DNA from: an uncultured Croceitalea sp.
GTDB taxonomy: Bacteria > Bacteroidota > Bacteroidia > Flavobacteriales > Flavobacteriaceae
Assembly: GCA_937969515.1 (NCBI GenBank)
Contig: CALBVX010000043.1
Coordinates: 1-35,305 of the forward strand
Direction of reading: 5' to 3'
Length of the DNA: 35,305 nt
The position numbers and the translations under genes are program-made. The notes under the pieces are model-generated. The model was not told the DNA's origin. It ran no database searches and was given only the letters and a program-made list of their open reading frames with translations. Shown here piece after piece: positions 16,294 through 22,415 of this stretch. The first letter of the stretch is position 1, and every line of letters begins with the position of its first letter.

Positions 16294-18033
16294 ATGAAGC
16301 AGTCAAATATACCCTCGGCTATAGCAGTAGTTTCAGCATGTCAAGCTAGGGGGATAAAGAATATTGTAATTTCCCCAGGATCGCGAAACGCCCCCCTGAC
16401 TATCAGTTTCACAGAAAATCCATTTTTTAATTGTTTTAGTATTGTAGATGAACGTTGCGCCGCATTTTTTGCATTGGGTATGGCACTGCAGCAACAAAAC
16501 CCTGTCGCCGTTGTATGTACTTCTGGAAGCGCTTTGTTGAACTATTATCCCGCAATTGCAGAGGCATTTTATAGCACGATACCATTGGTGGTAATTTCTG
16601 CTGATAGACCACCCTATAAGATTGACGTAGGTGATGGACAAACCATTCGTCAAGATCATGTTTTTCATAGACATATTGGTTATTCGGCAAATCTTAAGCT
16701 CGATGTTAGTCATGCCAAAGAGCGCATAGAGCGCTATGCTCCTCATTTATTGGAGCAGCAACAGAAAGAAATCGAAAACTACAATGCTTCTGAAGTAAAC
16801 GAAGCGCTTCATGTAGTTTTAGATAAACAACTTCCTGTTCATATCAATATACCTTTTGAAGAACCCCTGTATGATACTCAAAATGTTGGCGAAGCATACC
16901 AAAACTTAAACGATGGTATACAAAGTAATAACAGTGTTTTAAATGACATTAAAAAGTATCGTGACCTTTGGAATTCTTCAAAAAAGAAAATGGTACTTGT
17001 CGGGGTTAACCATCCTAATGCAATAGAAAAAAAGCAATTGGCAGTTCTAGCTAATGATTCCTCGGTGCTTGTTTTTACTGAAACAACTTCTAACCTACAT
17101 CATCAAAATTGTTTTCAAAGTATAGATAGTATTATTTTTCCTATTGAAAAAGCTAAAAATACGGACGAACAGTTTAAAGATTTGCAGCCAGACATCTTGC
17201 TAACCTTTGGGGGCTTAGTAGTTTCAAAAAAAATCAAGGCTTTTTTAAGAACCTACGCTCCTAAGCACCATTGGCATGTAGATGAGGTAAAGGCTTATGA
17301 CACCTATTTTTCTTTAACACATCATTTTAAAACTAATACGAGTGTTTTTTTAGAGGCTTTATTATTGGATAATAAACCTGTAAATAGTACTTATTTTGAT
17401 AAATGGAACTCAGTTAAAAATTCATATGTAGCTAAAAGGAGTAGGTATCTTGAAGAAATTCCGTTTACCGATTTTTCTGTTTTTCATCAGGTTTTAAATA
17501 GTATCCCTAATAATTATCAAGTACATTTAGCGAACAGTTCTACTGTGCGGTATGCCCAACTTTTTGATATTAACCCTACCTTAAAATTATTTTGTAATCG
17601 TGGTACAAGCGGTATCGATGGCAGCACATCTACCGCGATAGGAGCTTCTATGTACGAGAACGGACCAACACTTTTGATTACAGGTGATCTGAGTTTTTTT
17701 TATGACAGTAATGCCCTTTGGAACAGTTATATCAAAAAGAATTTTCGAATAATTTTGATCAATAACTCCGGCGGTGGAATTTTTAGGATTTTACCAGGAG
17801 CAGAAGATTCAGAAAACTTTTCAACCTTTTTTGAGACCCGGCATGGTATGAATGCGGAGCATTTATGTAGGCAGTACGGTTTCGAATATGAAAGTGCTAA
17901 AGATGAAATTCGGCTTAAAGAAAAATTGTTAGATTTTTACGTTAACTCAGAACAACCAAAAGTATTGGAGGTTTTTACTCCTCGAGAGTTAAATGACAAA
18001 ATTTTGCTTGGTTACTTTGATTTTATATCTTAG
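16294..18033 (+). CDS. menD: SEPHCHC synthase (2-succinyl-5-enolpyruvyl-6-hydroxy-3-cyclohexene-1-carboxylate synthase)
   Basis: This 579-residue ThDP enzyme starts at ATG 16294. The N-terminal I-S-P-G-S-R-N-A-P-L and V-D-E-R-C-A-A-F-F-A-L-G provide the MenD signature and the ThDP-activating glutamate. C-S-T-like C-T-S-G-S-A and S-A-D-R-P-P follow. The C-terminal ThDP/Mg motif is G-D-L-S-F-F-Y-D-S-N-A-L through N-N-S-G-G-G-I-F. It condenses isochorismate with 2-oxoglutarate in menaquinone synthesis. It follows menF by 53 nt and has its own -7 box. Confidence 0.95.
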   Translation: MKQSNIPSAIAVVSACQARGIKNIVISPGSRNAPLTISFTENPFFNCFSIVDERCAAFFALGMALQQQNPVAVVCTSGSALLNYYPAIAEAFYSTIPLVVISADRPPYKIDVGDGQTIRQDHVFHRHIGYSANLKLDVSHAKERIERYAPHLLEQQQKEIENYNASEVNEALHVVLDKQLPVHINIPFEEPLYDTQNVGEAYQNLNDGIQSNNSVLNDIKKYRDLWNSSKKKMVLVGVNHPNAIEKKQLAVLANDSSVLVFTETTSNLHHQNCFQSIDSIIFPIEKAKNTDEQFKDLQPDILLTFGGLVVSKKIKAFLRTYAPKHHWHVDEVKAYDTYFSLTHHFKTNTSVFLEALLLDNKPVNSTYFDKWNSVKNSYVAKRSRYLEEIPFTDFSVFHQVLNSIPNNYQVHLANSSTVRYAQLFDINPTLKLFCNRGTSGIDGSTSTAIGASMYENGPTLLITGDLSFFYDSNALWNSYIKKNFRIILINNSGGGIFRILPGAEDSENFSTFFETRHGMNAEHLCRQYGFEYESAKDEIRLKEKLLDFYVNSEQPKVLEVFTPRELNDKILLGYFDFIS

Positions 18034-18065
18034 AAGAATTGTAAACTATAAGAACACTAACAATT

Positions 18066-18407
18066 ATGAGTAAAAGAGACGAATTAATTGAAAAGTATGC
18101 CGCTGACATCAAAAGCAAATTTGGCGAAACCCCTGACATGGACTTGCTAACCAAAGTTGCTATTGGATTAGGCCCAGCGATTTACAACCTTGATGCCTCA
18201 AAGGTTTCGGGCAGTGATGACAAAGAGCTGGAGACGGTAAAGAAGAATTTTTTAATGAAAAAATTAGGTCTTGCCGATAGTCCAAAACTAATGGATGCTA
18301 TCAACACTGTAATAGAAAAGTATGGCAAGTCTGAAAAGAACAAACACCGTGCAGTAATCTATTACCAATTGGCAAGACATTTTAAAAAGGAATCTGTTTA
18401 TAACTAG
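18066..18407 (+). CDS. DUF2853 family protein
   Basis: This 113-residue, lysine-rich, all-helical small protein has the DUF2853 pattern: an N-terminal D-E-L-I-E-K-Y-A-A-D-I-K helix, a central F-L-M-K-K-L-G-L and a C-terminal K-H-R-A-V-I-Y-Y-Q-L-A. Function is unknown; no signal peptide or membrane span is present. It lies 32 nt after menD and is followed by a terminator, so it is likely the end of the menI-menF-menD transcript. Confidence 0.8.
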   Translation: MSKRDELIEKYAADIKSKFGETPDMDLLTKVAIGLGPAIYNLDASKVSGSDDKELETVKKNFLMKKLGLADSPKLMDAINTVIEKYGKSEKNKHRAVIYYQLARHFKKESVYN

Positions 18408-18431
18408 AAACAAATTTTATAGAGATATTTG

Positions 18432-18459
18432 ACCGCTCAGAATTTTGGGCGGTTTTTTT
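18432..18459 (+). terminator. Rho-independent terminator after DUF2853
   Basis: The stem ACCGCTCA/TGGGCGGT (18432-18439 with 18446-18453, one G-U pair) has a six-base loop and is followed by seven Ts. It lies 24 nt after the DUF2853 stop. Confidence 0.85.
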
Positions 18460-18464
18460 ATTTC

Positions 18465-18472
18465 TACTTTTA
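18465..18472 (+). promoter_or_regulatory. -7 box for the cvfB-like gene
   Basis: TACTTTTA fits TAnnTTTR and ends four bases before the ATG at 18477, directly after the terminator. This implies a leaderless message. Confidence 0.45.
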
Positions 18473-18476
18473 CCGA

Positions 18477-19310
18477 ATGATACAGTTAGGAAATTTCAAC
18501 ACGCTAGAAATATTGAGAAGTACGAGCGTAGGTCTTTTTTTAGGCGATGACGAGGGTACTGAGATATTATTACCCAATAAATATGTGCCAGACCCTATAG
18601 AAATTGGTCAAAAATTAACGGTCTTTTGTTATTTAGATAGTAGTGAACGACCTGTATCAACAACACTGAAACCTTTTATTATTAGAAATGAGTTCGCTTT
18701 TTTAGAGGTAGCGGAGTTAAGTACTTATGGGGCATTCATGGATTGGGGTCTAGAAAAGCATTTGTTGGTTCCTTTTCGTGAACAACGCTTAAAAATGGAG
18801 CAAGGAAAAAAATACGTAGTCCATTGCTATTTAGACGAACAATCGTTTCGATTAACGGCATCTAATAAGTTGGATAAATTTCTGGATAACGAAAACATCA
18901 CAAAAAATGTAAATGATGAAGTTTCACTTTTAATAAGTAGAAAAACCGATTTGGGGTGGGAAGCTGTAGTAGATAATAAGCACAAAGGCCTTTTGTTCTT
19001 TAGCGATGTATTTAAAGAAATACAAATAGGCGATAGCATCACGGGCTTCATAAAAAATATAAGGGAAGATAAAAAAATGGATGTATCCTTACTCCCCATT
19101 GGTCAAAAGATGCTAGAACCCACCGCACAACGAATACTAGAAAAGATTAAGGAAGCAGACGGATTTTTAACATTGCACGATAAGTCTTCTCCTGAAGAAA
19201 TAAAACAAGAACTTCAGCTTAGCAAAAAGGCATTTAAAAAAGGGGTAGGTACACTTTACCGAGAGCGAAAAATTCTTATAGAACCTAATGGAATTCGTTT
19301 GGCTGAGTAA
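18477..19310 (+). CDS. CvfB-type S1 domain RNA-binding protein
   Basis: The ATG at 18477 gives 277 residues. An in-frame extension to 18429 would run through the terminator and is rejected. The plan matches CvfB/YitL: tandem S1-like beta-barrels (about 5-60, 70-130 with L-S-T-Y-G-A-F-M-D-W-G-L-E-K-H-L-L-V-P, and 145-210 with G-L-L-F-F-S-D-V) and a C-terminal winged-helix (about 215-277, L-S-K-K-A-F-K-K-G-V-G-T-L-Y-R). CvfB of staphylococci binds RNA and affects virulence gene expression. The role in Bacteroidota is not established. A short hairpin terminator follows. Confidence 0.85.
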   Translation: MIQLGNFNTLEILRSTSVGLFLGDDEGTEILLPNKYVPDPIEIGQKLTVFCYLDSSERPVSTTLKPFIIRNEFAFLEVAELSTYGAFMDWGLEKHLLVPFREQRLKMEQGKKYVVHCYLDEQSFRLTASNKLDKFLDNENITKNVNDEVSLLISRKTDLGWEAVVDNKHKGLLFFSDVFKEIQIGDSITGFIKNIREDKKMDVSLLPIGQKMLEPTAQRILEKIKEADGFLTLHDKSSPEEIKQELQLSKKAFKKGVGTLYRERKILIEPNGIRLAE

Positions 19311-19327
19311 TTTGTCAGTTCTCATTT

Positions 19328-19348
19328 GTAGGTAAAAACCTGCTTTTT
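19328..19348 (+). terminator. Terminator after the cvfB-like gene
   Basis: A six-base stem GTAGGT/ACCTGC closes an AAAA loop and is followed by five Ts, 17 nt past the stop codon. The stem is short and includes a wobble pair. Confidence 0.55.
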
Positions 19349-19402
19349 AACGGTTAATAATAGATTTAATCTGGCTTTATTTTTTTCTTGGTGCAAATAT
19401 TT

Positions 19403-19410
19403 TACATTTG
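19403..19410 (+). promoter_or_regulatory. -7 box for the SPOR-like gene and menA
   Basis: TACATTTG is an exact TAnnTTTG match, 75 nt before the ATG at 19486. The upstream -33 region is only T-rich. Confidence 0.5.
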
Positions 19411-19485
19411 TAAAAATCTATACATTTAAGTGGTTGATAGTTATCTGTTTAGAGCCTATTAATCAAAATTAATATCCATTTATAT

Positions 19486-20085
19486 ATGCCATTTATAGAG
19501 GAGAGCGATTTACTGGATTTACACAAGGATATTGAGAAATCACAAATAATCAATGAGCGATTATTGGATCAAGTAGGTTTCAAAAATAAAGACCTTAGAA
19601 AACTTCGAATACAACGTAATGTATTGGCCGGTATTACTTTAGTCTTTTTGTTGTTGACATTTGGTTTTTGGGCATTTTTCTCCGGTCTTAGAACTTCGAA
19701 TGAATTTAGAGGTCAAGAAGTCTTGGCTGAAGCTGAAGATAGCATAAACTCATTCAGAACCCGAATTAATTTTCTTAAAGAAAGAAATGAAGAGCTAAGC
19801 CTAGTTAAGGAGTTTTACTTGGCAAAGGAATTTTTAGAAAAAGAAAAAATATATTCGGTTCAGGTAAAGTCTTTTGTTGAAAATAACGCTACTTTGGCCT
19901 CTGAGGCACTTACGAATACTTTATTTGTAAAAACAAATCCGTTTTATGCCTATTCTCTGGGTAATTTTGAAACTTTAGAGGAAGCACGACGCTTTAGAAA
20001 ACAGCTTGTAAATATGGGTTTTAAAGATGCCTTTGTTGCCTCTTATCAAGATGGAAAGCGTGTAAAAATTGAAGACCCGTTTTAA
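19486..20085 (+). CDS. Single-pass membrane protein with SPOR-like C-terminus
   Basis: This 199-residue protein has a charged cytoplasmic N-terminus (about 1-45), one hydrophobic span (V-L-A-G-I-T-L-V-F-L-L-L-T-F-G-F-W, about 46-66), a charged coiled coil (about 80-125) and a C-terminal segment (about 128-199). That segment has the beta-alpha-beta pattern of SPOR-like domains: I-Y-S-V-Q-V-K-S-F, then Y-A-Y-S-L-G-N-F-E-T-L-E-E-A, then G-F-K-D-A-F-V-A-S-Y. SPOR domains bind denuded peptidoglycan at division sites, but this assignment is by pattern only. Its stop directly abuts the TTG start of menA, so the two are probably translated together. Confidence 0.7.
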   Translation: MPFIEESDLLDLHKDIEKSQIINERLLDQVGFKNKDLRKLRIQRNVLAGITLVFLLLTFGFWAFFSGLRTSNEFRGQEVLAEAEDSINSFRTRINFLKERNEELSLVKEFYLAKEFLEKEKIYSVQVKSFVENNATLASEALTNTLFVKTNPFYAYSLGNFETLEEARRFRKQLVNMGFKDAFVASYQDGKRVKIEDPF

Positions 20086-20994
20086 TTGAATAAATTAAAA
20101 GCATGGGTAAGCGCTGCTCGTCTTAGAACTTTACCCTTATCCATTTCAGGTATTTTAGTGGGAACGGCCCTTGCAAATCTTCAAGGTTATACAGACATGG
20201 TTGTTTTTTGCCTAGCACTGCTGACGACCATGGCTTTTCAAATCACCTCAAACTTTGCCAACGACTATGGCGATGGGGTTAAAGGCACCGATTCAGATGA
20301 CCGTGTAGGCCCTAAAAGAGCTTTACAAAGTGGTGCCTTAAAAAAAGGAGAGCTTAAATCTGGAATAGTAATTAGTGTTGTTTTTTGTCTTTGTCTCACG
20401 CTTCTATTAATTTATAGGGCTTTTGGTATTGAGAACTGGCTTAACCCACTTCTTTTTCTTGCCTTAGGAGGATTTAGTATTTGGGCTGCAATTCGCTACA
20501 CAATGGGAAACACCCCTTATGGATATAGAGGTTTAGGAGATATTTTTGTTTTTATGTTTTTTGGATTGCTAGGCGTTTTGGGCTGCTTATTTCTTTACAC
20601 TAAGACGTTAGATTATTTGGCAATATTGCCTGCAATAGCTATCGGGTCTTTATGTGTTGGAGTTTTAAACCTTAACAACCTTAGGGATGTTGATTCCGAT
20701 AGAAATCATGGTAAAAACACATTGGTAGTTAAAATGGGTTTTCAAAATGGAAAAAAATACCACTACGCACTAATTTTAATTAGCCTTGTAGCAATGCTAA
20801 CCTTCCATTTTATTAGTATTAAAAGTACTACTCAACTTTTTTATTTTGTGGCTTATATTCCTATTATTTTTCATCTAAAAAAAGTACGTGTAACCAAAGT
20901 TCCTGCTCAACTAGATACTGAATTAAAGAAACTTGCGTTAAGTACATTCCTGCTATCCTTTTTGTTTTACGTAGCAGTTAATTATTTTTCGTAA
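20086..20994 (+). CDS. menA: 1,4-dihydroxy-2-naphthoate polyprenyltransferase
   Basis: This 302-residue UbiA-family membrane prenyltransferase has the first Asp-rich motif F-A-N-D-Y-G-D-G (N59 to D63), the second N-L-R-D-V-D-S-D at about 204-211, and about eight to nine hydrophobic helices. The N-terminal A-R-L-R-T-L-P-L-S is typical of MenA. It attaches the polyprenyl tail to DHNA, giving demethylmenaquinone at the inner membrane. The start is TTG immediately after the preceding stop; no in-frame ATG lies before the conserved N-terminus. Confidence 0.93.
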   Translation: MNKLKAWVSAARLRTLPLSISGILVGTALANLQGYTDMVVFCLALLTTMAFQITSNFANDYGDGVKGTDSDDRVGPKRALQSGALKKGELKSGIVISVVFCLCLTLLLIYRAFGIENWLNPLLFLALGGFSIWAAIRYTMGNTPYGYRGLGDIFVFMFFGLLGVLGCLFLYTKTLDYLAILPAIAIGSLCVGVLNLNNLRDVDSDRNHGKNTLVVKMGFQNGKKYHYALILISLVAMLTFHFISIKSTTQLFYFVAYIPIIFHLKKVRVTKVPAQLDTELKKLALSTFLLSFLFYVAVNYFS

Positions 20995-21028
20995 TTTTAT
21001 TCTAAAGAATAATGTAAACCAACTTATT

Positions 21029-21787
21029 TTGGAACACCCCATAAAGATTCTTATTGTAGAAGATAATGTCATTATTGCAGATGACATGCAATCCATGTTA
21101 GAGGAAATAGGTTATGAAGTTGTAGACAATGTCATTGTATACGAACAGGCAGTTGAGGTTTTAAAGAACAATCATATAGATTTGGTTCTGATAGATATAA
21201 TACTAGCATCGGACAAAACCGGAATAGACTTAGGCAAGCACATAAGAGACGTATATAACATACCTTTTGTATTCGTTACTTCCAATTCTGATAAGGCAAC
21301 AGTAGAAAATGCTAAAACGGTCAAACCAGATGGTTATTTGGTAAAACCTTTTGAGCAACAAGACCTTTATACCTCTATTGAAATTGCCCTATCAAATTTT
21401 AATTATTCGAACAAAACAAATAATAATACCGATGTTGACAATGATGAAGGTGATAGTTTTATGTCCAATTCGGTATTAAAAGACTCCATCTTCGTCAAAA
21501 AACAGCATCTTTATTATCGAATACAGTTTGGTGACATTCAGTTTATAAAAGCTGATAATGTTTATTTAGAGGTTAATACTGTTGACAAGAAATTCTTGGT
21601 TAGATCTCCTTTAAAGGATTATTTAGAAAAGTTACCTAAAGGAAAGTTTTACAGGGCCCATAAGTCATACATCGTTAATGTGGATCATATTGATGCTATT
21701 AACTCAAAGGATATTATGATCAATAATACCTTGATTCCAATTTCTAAAGATTTTAAAGAATTTATTATCTCTTCAATGAACTCTTAA
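21029..21787 (+). CDS. LytTR family response regulator
   Basis: This 252-residue protein starts at TTG. The receiver domain (about 4-125) has the acidic pair E11-D12, the phospho-acceptor D56 in V-L-I-D-I-I-L, T84 and K106 in L-V-K-P-F. After a short Asn/Asp-rich linker comes a LytTR DNA-binding domain (about 150-250; I-Q-F-I-K-A-D-N-V-Y-L-E-V and F-Y-R-A-H-K-S-Y-I-V-N). LytTR proteins bind direct repeats spaced about two helical turns. The next gene encodes a HisKA_2 kinase, the type normally paired with such regulators. The gap between them holds 21-bp-spaced repeats that are the best candidate target. Confidence 0.93.
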   Translation: MEHPIKILIVEDNVIIADDMQSMLEEIGYEVVDNVIVYEQAVEVLKNNHIDLVLIDIILASDKTGIDLGKHIRDVYNIPFVFVTSNSDKATVENAKTVKPDGYLVKPFEQQDLYTSIEIALSNFNYSNKTNNNTDVDNDEGDSFMSNSVLKDSIFVKKQHLYYRIQFGDIQFIKADNVYLEVNTVDKKFLVRSPLKDYLEKLPKGKFYRAHKSYIVNVDHIDAINSKDIMINNTLIPISKDFKEFIISSMNS

Positions 21788-21808
21788 GAACAAGATATTT
21801 AAGATAGT

Positions 21809-21834
21809 AAAATGCCCTTTCAAGGGCATTTTTT
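21809..21834 (+). terminator. Terminator of the LytTR regulator gene
   Basis: The stem AAAATGCCCTT/AAGGGCATTTT has a minimal loop and a T-rich 3' side, 22 nt after the stop codon. Confidence 0.85.
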
Positions 21835-21891
21835 GTTTAATGATGTTGAACAGAAATGCTTTTTAGAAGCATAAACCACATGTAATAGCAA

Positions 21892-21939
21892 GTTCACAAC
21901 AATAATTTCTTTTCATTCTCAAGCTACAATACATTTACT
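21892..21939 (+). promoter_or_regulatory. Candidate LytTR-type site and promoter of RNA 1
   Basis: GTTCACAACAAT at 21892-21903 is followed by -7 TACATTTA at 21930-21937. TTCACAACA begins exactly 37 bp before the -7 box. The 12-mer and the TACATTTACT -7 region are identical to those upstream of kinase 1. No -33 TTTG lies at normal spacing. Confidence 0.4.
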
Positions 21940-21942
21940 ATG

Positions 21943-22024
21943 TATTAATTAAGAAAGTAAATTTTTTCATTTTCATATAGTGTTCTCGTAAAAGAGCCTT
22001 GTCATAAGCGATAAGGCTTTTTTT
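21943..22024 (+). ncRNA. Candidate small RNA 1 (about 82 nt)
   Basis: The proposed transcript begins about six bases after the -7 box at 21930-21937. It ends in a hairpin (AGCCTT at 21995-22000 with AAGGCT at 22013-22018, 12-base loop) followed by seven Ts. There is no convincing coding potential. Both the start and the existence of the RNA are inferred from signals only. Confidence 0.35.
21992..22024 (+). terminator. Terminator-like hairpin 2
   Basis: AGCCTT pairs with AAGGCT, extended by A/T pairs, and runs into a T tract to 22024. No annotated gene ends here, so it implies an unannotated short transcript. Confidence 0.65.
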
Positions 22025-22091
22025 ATGTTTCTAAATTATAGTATAGCTCTCAGATAGTCTTTAAAATGCATAAAACATCGATAAAATACGC

Positions 22092-22144
22092 TTTCACATA
22101 AGACAGCGTTAGTTTCACAACATAATTTGGCACTTTCACAACAT
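22092..22144 (+). repeat. Three direct repeats with 21-bp period (candidate LytTR binding array)
   Basis: TTTCACATAAG starts at 22092, TTTCACAACAT at 22113 and TTTCACAACAT at 22134. The spacing is exactly 21 bp each time, so all copies lie on the same DNA face. LytTR regulators such as AgrA bind nine-base direct repeats separated by about 12 bp, the same period. The array ends 27 bp before a -7 box. Confidence 0.6.
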
Positions 22145-22171
22145 TTTCGAACCGAGGCATGCGTTTCATCC

Positions 22172-22179
22172 TAATTTTG
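22172..22179 (+). promoter_or_regulatory. -7 box downstream of the 21-bp repeats
   Basis: TAATTTTG matches TAnnTTTG. The last repeat's TTCACAACA starts 37 bp upstream, the same distance as at the two other sites. No -33 TTTG is present. Confidence 0.45.
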
Positions 22180-22184
22180 ATAGA

Positions 22185-22255
22185 AATTTATCATGTGCCA
22201 AATCTTACGACATTATAATATTTAAAGGACTATACTTTTTGTATGGTCTTTTTTT
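22185..22255 (+). ncRNA. Candidate small RNA 2 (about 71 nt)
   Basis: The proposed start follows the -7 box at 22172-22179. The RNA would end at the strong hairpin 22224-22255, whose stem GGACTATAC/GTATGGTCT has a T5 loop and a seven-base T tract. It could alternatively be an attenuator in the kinase leader. A ten-codon ATG frame at 22193 is too short to weigh. Confidence 0.35.
22224..22255 (+). terminator. Terminator-like hairpin 3
   Basis: A nine-base stem (22227-22235 with 22241-22249, including G-U pairs) is extended by A-T pairs and closed by a T5 loop. It is followed by T22250-22255. No annotated gene ends here. Confidence 0.7.
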
Positions 22256-22304
22256 AGATATGATGTTTAAGTTGTTGTTAAAATCTCCTCAAACTAACTA
22301 TTCA

Positions 22305-22326
22305 TTAGTGCCTTTTTTGGCATTAA
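22305..22326 (+). other. Stem-loop in the kinase leader
   Basis: TTAGTGCC (22305-22312) pairs with GGCATTAA (22319-22326) around a T6 loop. There is no T tract after it, so it is more likely an mRNA leader structure than a terminator. Confidence 0.4.
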
Positions 22327-22415
22327 ACCTTAGAGATTTTCGACGTAGAATATCGTTTTTATGATGCACAAGATCAATTTGAATATGATTCATAACAAAT
22401 ACAAGTTATTTGAAT

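Larger units (their letters stand above)
21788..22415. other. 628-nt regulatory intergenic region between response regulator and kinase
   Basis: No plausible protein gene is seen. In order it holds the response-regulator terminator (21809-21834), a TTCACAACA site with a -7 box (21893-21937), a terminator-like hairpin (21992-22024), a triple 21-bp repeat (22092-22144) with a -7 box (22172-22179), another terminator-like hairpin (22224-22255) and an eight-base-pair stem-loop without a T tract (22305-22326). The kinase gene begins at about 22416. Confidence 0.8.

Noticed and set aside
16333-16746. Minus-strand open frames inside menD
   Set aside because: Shadow frames of a strongly conserved gene; no recognisable protein features.
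18429-18476. Upstream start of the cvfB-like gene
   Set aside because: It would run through a clear terminator hairpin and the -7 box.
22193-22225. Ten-codon ATG frame in candidate RNA 2
   Set aside because: Too short and without any supporting signal; likely chance.
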